DNA of 64,000 nt, from NCBI GenBank assembly GCA_037176885.1, contig JAWWNJ010000038.1, forward strand, positions 496,001 through 560,000, read 5' to 3'. Numbering within the stretch: the first letter of the stretch is position 1; each line of letters begins with the position of its first letter. The notes beneath the pieces are model-generated. The model was not told the origin of the DNA, made no database searches, and worked only from the letters and a program-made list of their open reading frames with translations. This document shows positions 9,735 to 20,287 of this stretch, one piece after another. A program made the position numbers and the translations under genes. Source of the DNA: Favolaschia claudopus (Eukaryota; Basidiomycota; Agaricomycetes; Agaricales; Mycenaceae).

Positions 9735-12241
9735 CATCCCAGAATGAACGGAGTCGACATTCCTTCTACAACGTAAGCTTCTACAGTTATTTTCACCGGT
9801 CCATCCTCCGTATGGAAGAACAAATCCAGGCTAACAAATCCCGAGATAGAAGACTTTCCAGTTACTTGAATCAGATTAATCTGATGACCGGATTTTATCT
9901 TCGGTGGGTTTGTTAAATTTTGCAGAGTCTTCCGTGAGATTAATGTGATGTCTGACCCCGAGTCTATAATGACAGGAATAGGATCGATATGCAAACCTCC
10001 AATTGTAGCGGTCGCTTGTGTTGCACTTGCACCAAGAAATGAAGAGCCAGACGGTCGTGCCATATGTTTCCGGAGTTCTATGAGCGGTTTGAGTTCAGAA
10101 CTCGGTGAGCCAATCACTCGATAATTTACGGCCTTGATGTCTCGAGCTAACCGTCTTCGGTTTAGTGCAGGTTTTGAATGAAACGTTGAACAAGCCTCAG
10201 GTATTGAGTGTGAGTGCAATTCCGAGTCGTCCGATGCAGTTGCCGTTTCCGATTCCTCCAAGTTTCCAGATTTCTCCCCCCCCAGGGCTGAGTTACTCGT
10301 TTCCTCGTCAAGAGGTGAAGAGTATTCAGTAGTCTGGAGGGGATCTTCAAAACCCTGCTGAGAGAAGTCATCGGTATGTTCAACTGTCTCGGATTCGGAT
10401 TCCACATCACTTTCCAATCCATAATACAGTTCATCGTATTCATCCTGTGCTTCACGATCGTCGCTGGTTGCGCTCGCAAGGTTAGCGCGGGCAGCTCGGT
10501 TGCCTTTGGACGAATGTTTACATTCGTTATCCCAATGTTTTCCGCTCCCACAATGCCTACAAGGTCGCGCGCCTTTGGATTCTGGAGTAGCTCGTTTAGA
10601 GACATTCTTATCGTCTTTCGGGAATTTTGGTGGCCCAAGGTTCGCAGACCATCCCACTAAATTCACTCGAGCAGAGCGTGGAGTAAACCGTTGATTATCA
10701 CGTTCACGCTCACGATCTCGGTAAGAATTTTCTCGTTCGTGCCTATCCAGTTGCATTAAAGCGTCTTCGTGGTAGCGAATAGCGGCTTGGAATTCAACGG
10801 CAGTGCGATACATCTGAGTCGTAAGGATGGTATTCCAAGTTGAAGGTGCGCCGTCCATGACTTCCAACATGATTTCTGAATCGTCCATAGTATAGACCAT
10901 GTTGATAAGGTCCACTTTGCGAATGAAATATTCACTCGGTGTCTCACGCAAGTGTCCTGCGTCACGGTAGGAGGCTCTATTAGCTCTTCCTTTCTGACGA
11001 TCTAACCACTTGCGATTCAGGAAATATGTTTGAAAGGCTTGACGCAATGTATCCCAATTCCGTTCAATTTCACCACGATACTCTAAAGGTAATGACCAGT
11101 ACCATGTCTCGGCATTTCCTTCAAGCCTTTTAAGAACAATTCGGCCTAGTTGACGGAATACTGTCGGCGATTCCCGCGCAATGTCATTGATCTTGAGAAT
11201 CCAACGCACAATCGTGTCGACATTTCCATCCCATTTAGGTACGTTTTCCTGTTTCAACTTGATCTCGAAGTGTGCCTCCTTGACGGCTGAAGTAGAAGAA
11301 TTGGAAATCGGAACAGTTGAAGGGATAGCGGAGCGACGGTTAGGTCCTCTCAGCGGGTTCGGTTGACGACGCGGTGCGTTGTCGTTATCATTGTCAGAGT
11401 CGTCACCGTCGTCTCCGCCTCCTGGATTACCCGAGGGTACTCGATTCTGGCGGCCATTCAAAGCTCCTGATGTTGCCGTCGAGTGGCGAGGTAAACTACG
11501 ACCACCATTATTGGGGTTGTCATTTCCATTGCCAGAATTACCACTGGGTGCGTTTCCGCCTCCGCGACGCCCTATTTGAGAAACTGATGAAAGAGGATCA
11601 GGAGTGTACGTACTTCGCATGTGAGGCGGTACGTCGTGACCCATCGTACCTTGATAGGACATCCTTTGCATCTGTTCAGTTTCCTTAACATTGCCAGCTG
11701 TGTTTCGTGATGGCAAAGGTTCGTCTTCAAAGATAGTTGGAGCAAGCATCTCAGACAGACGTCGGTTGCCTTTCGGTACGCCAGATTGAACTCCGTAGTT
11801 ACCAAATCTAACGCTAGTGTCTCGAACAAGAGGATAAACCGTTGAATCTGAACTCAAGTCCGGTTGCGAACTCAGTCTGTCTATCATAGATTTTCCGCCA
11901 AATCTTGACGTCCGAGTACTAGTGTTCTGGATCTGGGTAGCTGCAGCAGTGACATCTGCGTCGAATGGTTGCGGTCTGTTGGCCAAGAAGTCATGATATG
12001 TAGAGAGCAGGGTAAGAAAATGTTCTACTTCGATTCGGAAGCATACGCCCAAGATTTCGAAGTCATTTTCTCTGTAGATATCTTCAATATCATTTCCTTT
12101 CTCTCCCCATGAAGGCAAGCGTGGAATAGCTTTACCAGCCATTTGGAACCACTCTTCGGCAGCACTACGCAATTCATTGCATAAGGACCTGATATTCGTA
12201 TAAGGAAACTCGATAGCAGTAATGCCCGTCTCGCGTTGCAA
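9734..12241 (-). CDS. Gypsy Gag main body, zinc knuckle and aspartic protease
   Basis: The frame contains the retrotransposon Gag core (FEIKLKQENVPKWDG through the RQAFQTYFLNRKW region), a CCHC zinc knuckle (CRHCGSGKHWDNECKH) for RNA binding, an acidic spacer, and a retropepsin-type protease with the active-site motif DSGSDITLISR. The protease stops at the flap-side ILG motif: the next codon is TGA and the downstream frame is shifted, consistent with a small deletion near 9735. Gag packages the element RNA; the protease would process Gag-Pol. The first codon of the open frame is not ATG, supporting continuation from the upstream Gag exon. Confidence 0.85.
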   Translation of the reverse strand: MQRETGITAIEFPYTNIRSLCNELRSAAEEWFQMAGKAIPRLPSWGEKGNDIEDIYRENDFEILGVCFRIEVEHFLTLLSTYHDFLANRPQPFDADVTAAATQIQNTSTRTSRFGGKSMIDRLSSQPDLSSDSTVYPLVRDTSVRFGNYGVQSGVPKGNRRLSEMLAPTIFEDEPLPSRNTAGNVKETEQMQRMSYQGTMGHDVPPHMRSTYTPDPLSSVSQIGRRGGGNAPSGNSGNGNDNPNNGGRSLPRHSTATSGALNGRQNRVPSGNPGGGDDGDDSDNDNDNAPRRQPNPLRGPNRRSAIPSTVPISNSSTSAVKEAHFEIKLKQENVPKWDGNVDTIVRWILKINDIARESPTVFRQLGRIVLKRLEGNAETWYWSLPLEYRGEIERNWDTLRQAFQTYFLNRKWLDRQKGRANRASYRDAGHLRETPSEYFIRKVDLINMVYTMDDSEIMLEVMDGAPSTWNTILTTQMYRTAVEFQAAIRYHEDALMQLDRHERENSYRDRERERDNQRFTPRSARVNLVGWSANLGPPKFPKDDKNVSKRATPESKGARPCRHCGSGKHWDNECKHSSKGNRAARANLASATSDDREAQDEYDELYYGLESDVESESETVEHTDDFSQQGFEDPLQTTEYSSPLDEETSNSALGGEKSGNLEESETATASDDSELHSHSIPEACSTFHSKPALNRRRLARDIKAVNYRVIGSPSSELKPLIELRKHMARPSGSSFLGASATQATATIGGLHIDPIPVIIDSGSDITLISRKTLQNLTNPPKIKSGHQINLIQVTGKSSISGFVSLDLFFHTEDGPVKITVEAYVVEGMSTPFILG

Positions 12242-12680
12242 ATCGTTCCAGCACTGTCAAAGTCTGATCAAGCTGTTCGAATGTTTTCACAAATACAGGT
12301 TTGTAAAGGAGACGAGAGGGTTTCAAGGCATCAAGGAGGAAGGTCTTACCAATAACATTAGCTCCTTTAACGAGAGCTTCGATGCGTCTCGACATAATCT
12401 CCGCATTTTTCCCTATCCTTCGTGCTGGTTTAAGTGTAGGCATATCAACCATGGACATATGAACATCGTCAAGATCGATGCTATCGTCGTGAATAGGTCC
12501 ATGTAGGTCGGTAAGATCTGGCAAGTCAAAATGCTCATGTTCCAAAAAGTCCGCGCCGGAGTTATCAGCGTTGGAGGTATCCGACCTTAGGGAGGTAAGA
12601 GGGGTGGATGTGCGAGGCGAACGAGCAGTCTCGCTTGGTGAAGGTTGCCGGGAACGAGGTTGTTCCGTAGTAGTAGACAT
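12174..12680 (-). CDS. gag: Gypsy Gag, N-terminal part
   Basis: The ATG at 12680 starts a Ser/Pro/Thr-rich N-terminus (MSTTTEQPRSRQPSPSE), followed by an acidic stretch and a helical segment. This frame runs on past the true continuation, which is the overlapping frame that takes over near 12240-12265. A single-base indel or a frameshift site therefore separates the Gag N-terminus from the rest. The start codon lies about 70 bp downstream of the PBS, as expected for Gag. Confidence 0.75.
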   Translation of the reverse strand: MSTTTEQPRSRQPSPSETARSPRTSTPLTSLRSDTSNADNSGADFLEHEHFDLPDLTDLHGPIHDDSIDLDDVHMSMVDMPTLKPARRIGKNAEIMSRRIEALVKGANVIGKTFLLDALKPSRLLYKPVFVKTFEQLDQTLTVLERFATRDGHYCYRVSLYEYQVLMQ

Positions 12681-12732
12681 TTAGACGGCGTTGAATTTAA
12701 CTTGTTGAGAAGCCGTATAAAGCAAGGAAGCT

Positions 12733-12748
12733 CCCTGTGTGTCCACCA
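12733..12748 (-). other. Primer-binding site (PBS)
   Basis: On the minus strand, one base after the 5' LTR, the sequence reads TGGTGGACACACAGGG. The leading TGG is complementary to a tRNA 3' CCA end, so the primer tRNA would end CCCTGTGTGTCCACCA. I cannot assign the tRNA without a tRNA set. Confidence 0.8.
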
Positions 12749-12749
12749 G

Positions 12750-13343
12750 TGTTGAAGATTAGCGTGATATTTGAGTGAGCGCGAGTAATCAATACACGCG
12801 TTTGAGAAAGAAAATAAAATAGAGCTCAAACTTCCTATATATTCAGCAAATCCAACTCAGTTAACTCAAGCGGTTTTCAGCGAGAACTTATCTCGCTGAG
12901 GCTAGTTGGATTAAACACAACCTAGCACCGTCTGTACCTGTAATACCAGAAATGAGCGCGAAGCTTTCACTTAGGGTTCACACAATAGTTAGTTAGAACT
13001 ATGTAGATTGATGGGATAGAAAAGATTGTCCTCCACAAGAGGGGAGGGCTCCTCATTTATAGGTAGAGGCTACAGCTGAGGCTATGTCAATCCTATGTTA
13101 ATTGATATCAATACACAGGACTGAAGGCTGTGAGTAGGCAGTACTCACAGAGCCTGAGCACCGCAACGATTGAGACGTGTTTGCAGTGAGTCACAGTCAC
13201 CTGACTGTGACCACTCGTGGTCTTGCTGTAGCAAGACTTGTCAAAAGTCGGCAGAGCTCGGCATCAAGTCTCACAACTTAGACGGAAGAGTTCTCGTCGG
13301 TTCAACAAGCTAGATTGGGTACGTAATGGAAGTATCCATAACA
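12750..13343 (-). repeat. 5' LTR of the gypsy element (594 bp)
   Basis: In element orientation it starts TGTTATGGATACTTCC and ends CTTCAACA. It is the upstream LTR because the PBS follows it. Compared with the other LTR it carries a 12-bp tandem duplication near 13060-13080 (GAGGCTACAGCTGAGGC region). Confidence 0.95.
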
Positions 13344-13348
13344 ACTTT

Positions 13349-15682
13349 CTTTAATATATGCCGAAAGCATGTACCTTGATACAATAAATCATTTTTTTTT
13401 ATCTCAAGCAAGGTGTCTTCCTACGCAGTCGGAGCTTCCTAGTCTATTACTGTACAGCCATTTTGGAAACAATATATGTACGGGTTTTGATTAGGGTTGT
13501 TCAGAGTAGCCCATTTCGACCTTATTTCGACTTCATTTTGACTCTATTTCGTTTCTATTTCAAGTCTCGAAAACTCGAAATGGAATCAACTTTGACCGTG
13601 ATCTCGAAATGAAGCCAAATGAGAGTTCGGCAAGCTCGGTACATCAATTCTATCTCACTCCGGCTGTCCTTCGGTTGTTCTTATCATGACTGTTTTCTTG
13701 TAAGTTGTATCCAGTCTAATTTTTTGCTCTCGAGCCAATCTCGAGCTTTCAAGAACACTATGAAACATTCTTGCTTCCCCATTCCCCATTCATCGGTATG
13801 TGCCTCCAAAATGCAGATGCTTACAAATCCACGTACCACGGCTTTGTTGTGGGTTTGTCAGCACACAGCAGCACACGCACGCACGTTTTCCGCGGTTTCG
13901 GAGAGTGCCGATCTGTACACGTGATTTTCGGGGACTCTGCGATCTGTGAAAACCTTGCAGCAGCAGCGCTAGCTTGCTTGAACCTTATGTATGTCCGATG
14001 GATGGATAGATAGTCCCTGCTATATACTGCAGGCTTCAAACTTACGAAACGACTGCAGAGGATCACGAGATGTATTTACTGTTTTTGGCAGAATTTGTGC
14101 AAGACAAATTTCGTGCTTGAAGTCTTGCATTTACTTCCGACTTGCTTGCCACCAACGAACCGGTTGATATGGTAAACAAAACATAGTTAGCAGCACTCAA
14201 TGAGCCTGGGGCTTGCTGCAGAGCTAAGCATCACCGTGTTAACGGAGCAAAATCTAGAATTTCTAGACAAGCATCAGCTGAGGATGTGGAGGTTGTTTGA
14301 CCATTGTAGGCAGAGATCTTTTAGCAGAAGGTGCTCATATCATAATCACTTGACATCAAAAGGGCTGGTCAATTAAACTCAGGGTTTTCCTATTCTTCCG
14401 AGAACAATCTAATGGACTGCCATTATCACGAACGTTCCCTCTGACTCTAGCCTGGGCAAATACCATTAGTAGAGAGATTCTTGGTTTCGAACTGAACATG
14501 AACACCTATGGCTTTGCCACAATGTCATACAGGAGATACAGTCGCAAACCCCGAAGCGAAACGTTTAGCATTTTCGCTTGATTGTGGGTGGACTAGGAAG
14601 CGGAAACATTTGTTATAGACTTATAGTTCATTCTCCTGGCTACCACTTACAATCAAGAATCAAGTGAATCGACTAGGATTGGTCTCGCTCGCTCTGAGAG
14701 AGAGAGAGAGAGGTGCTAGATCTGTATAAATTGGCGGAAGGGCTAAACTATGAGCCCCGCAGTGCTCCTACAAGAGGGAGGGCCTCGGCAGCCCACCGTG
14801 TAGCTAAAAACTAAATAAGCCTAACTAACACAAACACGCAAATGGGACAAGTAAGCTGGGGATGGTGGGTGGGACAACAAAAACTAAGTAGTATGAGAAC
14901 GAGGGCAAGGCCACGGAGGTAGATACGAAGCCACGGAGGCCAAAAGCTGGAGGGGGAGATGGGGGCGAAGGAAGAAAAAATCTCTGAGGCTGACAAAGAG
15001 AGAGGGCACGTGCTCACTACCAATCCCCGTGGTCTCTGCAGACCATCCATGATAGCGAAACACTACAAAACACAACAAATTGAGCCAGTCTTGCGCAAAT
15101 CGACCAGTTTGTTCAGTACTTTCGATGCAATCTGCCTCAAAATGACTTTCTATATTACTACTGTATGTCACGGGCTACAATTCCAGAGGAAGAAATAATA
15201 TTTCGCATTGGTGCATCTGCCGTTGAACAAAGCTGAAACAAACAAGGCCATTGCCGGCGGCGAGACGATTTTCAACACAATTCCTTTTGTGATTTGGGTA
15301 CTCAGATAGCGGGGTGCCTGTGTGCAAAGACTCGGCCCCCGGGGAAAGCGTTAACCTTGTGTTCGGCGAGTGTTTCGCTTCCTGGTGCCGTTTCGCTTCG
15401 GGGTTTGCGACTGTACTTACAGAAATCAGTTTTGTTGGGCCTTATGTCGACTCGGAACAGCTGTATAATTGCTTAGAATAAGTAGACTGAATGTATATTT
15501 AATTTGTGCTTTGAATGGATTGTAGCGAGCTTCCCCTCCTATGTGGACCATTGTCCACATACATCATATTAAATTGAACCCGCGTTTCCGTAGGCACTGG
15601 AAGCATCATTTCTCAGCCACCTGTGGCATGCCGAACTGTGTTCCGATAGAAATTTGATGGCCCCACCGGGGAAGTTCTGCAG
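13349..15682. other. Intergenic stretch with repeat scraps
   Basis: No supported gene. A lone copy of one end of the CAGCCGTTTTGG TIR family lies at about 13448-13492, without its partner. A patch at 13505-13610 with CCATTTCGAC at one end and CTCGAAATGG at the other repeats sequence from 1852-1900. An (AG)n run lies at about 14692-14712. Sequence at 15531-15563 reappears inverted near 56246-56279. Confidence 0.4.
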
Positions 15683-15710
15683 AGCCTGGTTACACTAGTG
15701 TAACCAGGCT
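15683..15710. repeat. Perfect 28-bp palindrome
   Basis: AGCCTGGTTACACT is followed directly by its exact reverse complement with no spacer. It could extrude as a cruciform or bind a dimeric protein. No gene start is recognised nearby. Confidence 0.9.
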
Positions 15711-15854
15711 AGCATTTCTTCTTGTTCCACCGTACATGGTCATTGAAGAACGACGAAGGTTCAACGGAAACATCGAAAACGGCCGAGGTTGATCAATACC
15801 ATTGATAGAATACAGTAAGTATAAACTCAGTCGTGGAGGAAACGACTCGTGTAT

Positions 15855-16122
15855 TACTGTAGTATTACGTTCAATTCGTAGGGTCACAGGTCACAGACCC
15901 AAAATCCTACGAAAATTTTCGTAAGTCACAGCGTCACAAAGGGGTCCTACGAAAGGTTTCCCCCTGTGACACGAAATTTGGTGCGATTTCGGGCCTAAAA
16001 AGGGGGTAAAAAACGAAATTTTTCGTAAGTCACAGTGTCCCAACGCCCCCTCACGAAAGGGTAAATTCGTAAGGGGTGTCACACCCAAAACCGCCTTACG
16101 AATTGAACATAATACTACAGTA
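15855..16122. mobile_element. 268-bp TIR element of the TACTGTA type
   Basis: Inverted ends of about 26 bp (TACTGTAGTATTACGTTCAA and its complement with one mismatch) are bounded by TA. The interior has GTCACAGGTCACAG and its complement as a second inverted pair. It is flanked on both sides by copies of GATAGAATACAGTAAGTAT and CAGTCGTGGAGGAAACGACT, so it sits inside a small local duplication. Confidence 0.8.
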
Positions 16123-18904
16123 TATACCTGATAGAATACAGTAAGTATAAACTACCAGGAGAATCAGTAAGCTGTAAGGACAGTAGATACGAGTGCACAT
16201 ACCTCAGTCGTGGAGGAAACGACTGAGGAATGCAAGGGGTATTCAATCTTAAAATTTTCCATACAACGTCGGAAAAGTGATTTAAGACCCTTCTGACCCC
16301 TCCCTGGGGCCGGTATTATGTAATATATGCCATTTTTTTGCTCTTTTTTTTCTTGACCCTCCCAAACGTGTTTTTGAAGCATTCTGCACCTTTGTCCAAA
16401 AAGTGAAATAAGCTGCTATAATAGCATCAATTTTACAGTGCTCGTGCTTGGTATCAAAGGATTCAAGGTAAATGCAAGGGGGTGTCGGGATTCGAGACTC
16501 GGATATCGGGTCGACTTTTTTTTTTCAAGCCTCGGCCAGACCCCCACCCGCCGTCGCCTCCTATATAAGGCAATATCTTCCCACCATTGTCAGACTGCCG
16601 TGTTGCCGGTCCCACAGCCACCTTCGGTAATTTCCGAAAACCACCAATTTATATCTGTTTCGGGCGTTCAAGAGTGTACTTGGGTGAAGAGATTTTACAC
16701 ATTGTATTTTATGCATATGCACAATGCACATGAGGTATATCTAGAGGATCGGAGCTATTTTCCGGCAAATGAGTAGATATTGGCGCCTTTTGATACACTC
16801 TCGCCACTAGTTCTGCAATGAATCCATCAATCTGATTGTCAGTACTAGTTATTCGGGCCATAATACTTGTACCGGCCTTCGTTTTCTTGAATTCTGGAGC
16901 CTGATAACGGCAGAGAAATAATCGTTGAAATTTACACCACTCAATTGGCGTGCGAAAACTGTCCAAATCTGGAAATTATCACCGCTTTGACAGTCAGATG
17001 GGTCTAAGAGACAGAAATTTACCCTCGAACAAGTTCAAACTAATTTACAACCGGTTTGTGAGCTCTAGAAAGCTTATGAGTACTAGACACAAGAAAAATT
17101 TTAAGGTATTCCGTTTTGTTTTGACTTCAACACGGTGTGAATTTTGCTGCTTAGAATACACGATGAAGCGAAAGCACCAAAAGTGTATGTCAAATCTCGT
17201 TCGTCGGCTTTTTCGGAGCTGTTGTGGGAACGGCCGAGGGAGTTTCCGAGCGAATCTTGATTTTGATTGGCTGGATTATGTCTTAAGGAGGCAGCTGCCC
17301 CGAAAGGACATACATCTTACCATATCTTGAATACCTTTGATTTGCCTATTCGAGACATAGAAATCAAGATTGCCCGGCGCTTTTGTGGGAGCTACAGAAG
17401 CTCTGGAGAGGTAATTTTGGGGGAACAGAGTCTCAGATACATAGTGAGTCTCTCTCTTTTCTCTCTTTCTCTCTCTCTCTCTTTTGCAACTTGAAAACTT
17501 GAATTTGCCGGGCTCTCCACAGACATAATTCATAAGCCGCTTTGTGGGGCGTTGCCTAGTGATGTCCAAGTTCGGTTCGGCAATTCAGAACGCGCGTTCA
17601 GGTTCGGTTCGGCGTCCGAACGCGTTCGAACCGTTTCTCACTTGGGCAATGCCCCAAGATTTTTTTTGGCATTGAATAATGGCTGGTCCAAGAGTCGAGC
17701 GATCTCTGGATCTCGGATTTTGATCCGGCCACGCGAGGTGGCGGAAAGCGCCACTGATGGACGTCGGCGGCGATCCGCATCAGTCTCGGCTTTCGGGCGA
17801 TCACAATTTGATGCATAAGACTTCATAAGACAGTCTCTTTCCTTTGTCTTTCTTCCTCATCTTTCCGCCTGTTTCGATACGATCTGAACAATATATGCCT
17901 TTCAAATATTCTAATCCGGTACAGCGGGGCATGTTCTGCGATGAAATTGAGCCGCGGTTCAAGTCTTCGATTTTTGAAGGGGAAATTGAAGGTTATTTCG
18001 GCGTAGCGAGGAGGCAAATCAATACGGAGGTCCGAGTACAAGCGGTTTCAGACCGCTAATAGATGAATGAAACACTTCTTTGGTCTGGGTGTTTGATTCG
18101 AAGTAGGAAAGTTGGACCTCGGCCAACACCACGTTATTCCCACGGTTCAAAAAATCTTGCTGCGAAAGTCATTCACATCAGTATCTTCCAAGGAGGAAAG
18201 CTAAATAAGTAGAGTAGGTTAGATTGTGGAACCACCCACCGCGTCCGTAGAATAAGTTCAGTTTGTGCAAAGAACTTATCCTGCCGTGCACCTTCAATTG
18301 TGCCTGTGCTCATACTCGTGCACCCGCGGACGTGGATATTATTTGACGAAAAATACATTTATAAATCTTGTATTACTATTCAATCTAGCATACTACTATT
18401 ACCACCAAGCTGTACTATACTATAGCCCATTATACCCCCACAATTGATAATCCTCACAATCCTAGCGAAGGAAATCAGTGAAGGAACTTCGATGAGCTAC
18501 CCACTCACTGGCCGAGCAAATATCCTCCAAGACCACGCCCATGAGTTAACGACGCGCCGTCTCCTATCCAAATTCATATCAGAATCCTCAGAATATTGAC
18601 CATCGCACGACACTCACCTAGACACGTTTTCGGTGGATCTATGACATACAGTTGAACATCTCGTAATGCATAAGCTCACAATGCATAAACCTCATTCTGC
18701 ATAGTGTTTTGGGGTCCACCAACTGGGTGGGCTGGTGCTTTATGCATTTTCTGTTAAAATATTTAGGTGTGCGCAGTGTTCCTCCTAGGGGTTAAGCCTT
18801 AGAATGAATTAACTCTTAATTTGAAGTTACAGCTAAGGGTTAACATGAAGCTGGATTCATTTTAACCCTTAATCCTTATCTAGGATTACGTCACCTTCTC
18901 GGCT
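16123..18904. other. Intergenic stretch, no gene recognised
   Basis: Contains the hairpin CCTCAGTCGT..ACGACTGAGG (16202-16229), a CT-rich microsatellite (17447-17490) and a GGTTCGGTTCGGC/CCGAACGCG patch at 17565-17640 that starts TAGTGATGTCC. The last resembles the subterminal end of a hAT element whose other end I could not find. Short ORFs are present but none is convincing. Confidence 0.4.
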
Positions 18905-19884
18905 ATGTTTGAGTATATACTAGAAACGAAAACGAAAACGACTATATATAGAATAGCCGATAGATGGCCGGTGGTGCCCGTCGGCAGCAGGTTCAGAAAC
19001 GAAAATGAAGCAGTCGGCACGGAACAAGTCAAGGTCGGCTCTATGACGCCAAGGGTCACGGTCACGTACATGCTTGATCGATCGAGTTACGTTGGTCCCG
19101 TTCCGATGCTCGACTACTACTTAAAAGTAACCGAACTTGCCGTTTTTTCTTGGTTTTTTCCCGTGCTCGTGCAACTTAGCTACTGCCGGCAGCCAACACA
19201 AATTAAGAGATAAATATAAAATAATAATATTTGTTTACTTTATGTAGTCCATTCTTGTTTCCTATTTACTTTTAGTGTTCGTCTATATCACGTTTGCCCC
19301 GAATCTCATACTTGGGTATCGTAAAAATTTCTATTTTATGATTTTGAAGTGGAGTGATCTTCACTCTTCAATTAATTTATAAAACACGTCGTGTGCGTGA
19401 CCTGGTACAGCCACTCGGACGCGTTCGGCAAGCGGCCGATGACACAATAGTACTTACACCACCGGAAATGTCAGGAAATGTCACGTCGTCCGCTTTGGGT
19501 GACGAGGGTGGAGTCGAGGCGAGCTGGCATCACCTCGAGGTGCCGCTTTTGGGAAGGGGTCGAGTTGGAGTTGAACTCAGCTCGGAGCTAGCTCCAGCTT
19601 CCGGCAACACTAGCTGGCATCACCTCGAGGTGCCGCTTTTGGGAAGGGGTCGAGTTGGAGTTGAACTCAGCTCGGAGCTAGCTCCAGCTTCCGGCAACAC
19701 TAACAATAGACCACGTACATTGATATACTGTGACTGTGACATCAATCCAGTCCTTTCGGCTTGTTTGCCGTGTTGAAACCGGTCATTTTCGTTTCTGAAT
19801 GCTGGCAATTGATGGACTTGATGGCCTGGAAGGCCGCCTGATCATTATCAGCTAGCCGCGTTTTCGTTTTCGATTTTCGTTCCA
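18905..19884. repeat. Repeat with GAAAACG-rich inverted ends
   Basis: The left end reads GTATATAC then GAAACGAAAACGAAAACG and TATATATAG. The right end (19858-19884) is CGTTTTCGTTTTCG in the opposite sense. The left 170 bp recur at 25200-25380 in the same order (GAACGAGAACGAAAAC, ACTATATATAGAA, GATGGCCG, CCCGTCGGCAG), so this is a dispersed family. The right border abuts a gene relic. It may be a TIR or LTR-like element; no transposase is seen. Confidence 0.5.
19522..19701. repeat. Two tandem 90-bp units
   Basis: Units 19522-19611 and 19612-19701 are essentially identical. Ninety bases is a multiple of three, so the forward frame at 19354-19776 repeats 30 residues exactly. No known domain is visible. 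Confidence 0.85.
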
Positions 19885-20137
19885 GCGTGCTCTGGATGAA
19901 AAGTACCCAGCTCTCTAATACTTCCAATATGCTGAGAGCCTTGGGGAACAAGGCATTGTCTACGCCAACAGCATCGCCGACTTCGATACCAAGTTCTACA
20001 AAACCGACGTTGGGATGGCAGCCGGTGCCGTGGGTAACTTTGTGCGCAAGGCAAGTAAGATGGTCACCGCCGCTAAGAAACGCAAGGGGAAGAAGCGGGC
20101 CAGGGTTGTGGGGGATGAAAGCGACAAGGAGAACTGA
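19885..20137 (+). pseudogene. 3' relic of an unidentified gene with Lys/Arg-rich tail
   Basis: One frame reads through ALDEKYPAL, an in-frame TAA, then YFQYAESLGEQGIVYANS, ADFDTKFYKTDVGM and a basic tail (AAKKRKGKKRAR) ending in TGA at 20135-20137. Codon-like order and the basic C-terminus suggest the end of a real protein. The style is that of lineage-specific, transposon-linked basidiomycete proteins, but I cannot name it. The repeat at 18905-19884 joins its 5' side and may have cut it off. Confidence 0.45.
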
Positions 20138-20287
20138 TTTATTTCACGCTGTGTATGTTATCGCCTCTGCTGAAAATACTGTATCGCTACAGTACTACGA
20201 GTAGTTTTCTGTATATTTGTATAGTCATATTGTTTATATAATTTCTTGGCGTCCTACTCGTGTATTGACAACTACTGATACAACAAC

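Larger units (their letters stand above)
3202..13343 (-). mobile_element. Complete Ty3/gypsy chromovirus LTR retrotransposon (10.1 kb)
   Basis: Two LTRs (594 and 582 bp, TG..CA ends) bound a minus-strand gag-protease-RT-RNase H-integrase-chromodomain order. The element is flanked by the 5-bp direct duplication ACTTT (3197-3201 and 13344-13348). A primer-binding site and a purine tract sit in the expected places. The LTRs differ by about five substitutions and one 12-bp duplication, so insertion looks recent. Even so, the reading frame is broken at about 12250, 9735 and 7810. A 386-codon ORF lies between pol and the 3' LTR, which is unusual for this group. The chromodomain places it in the chromovirus branch. 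Confidence 0.95.

Noticed and set aside
19354..19776. 140-codon forward frame as a gene
   Set aside because: Open mainly because of the 90-bp tandem duplication; no domain or start context.
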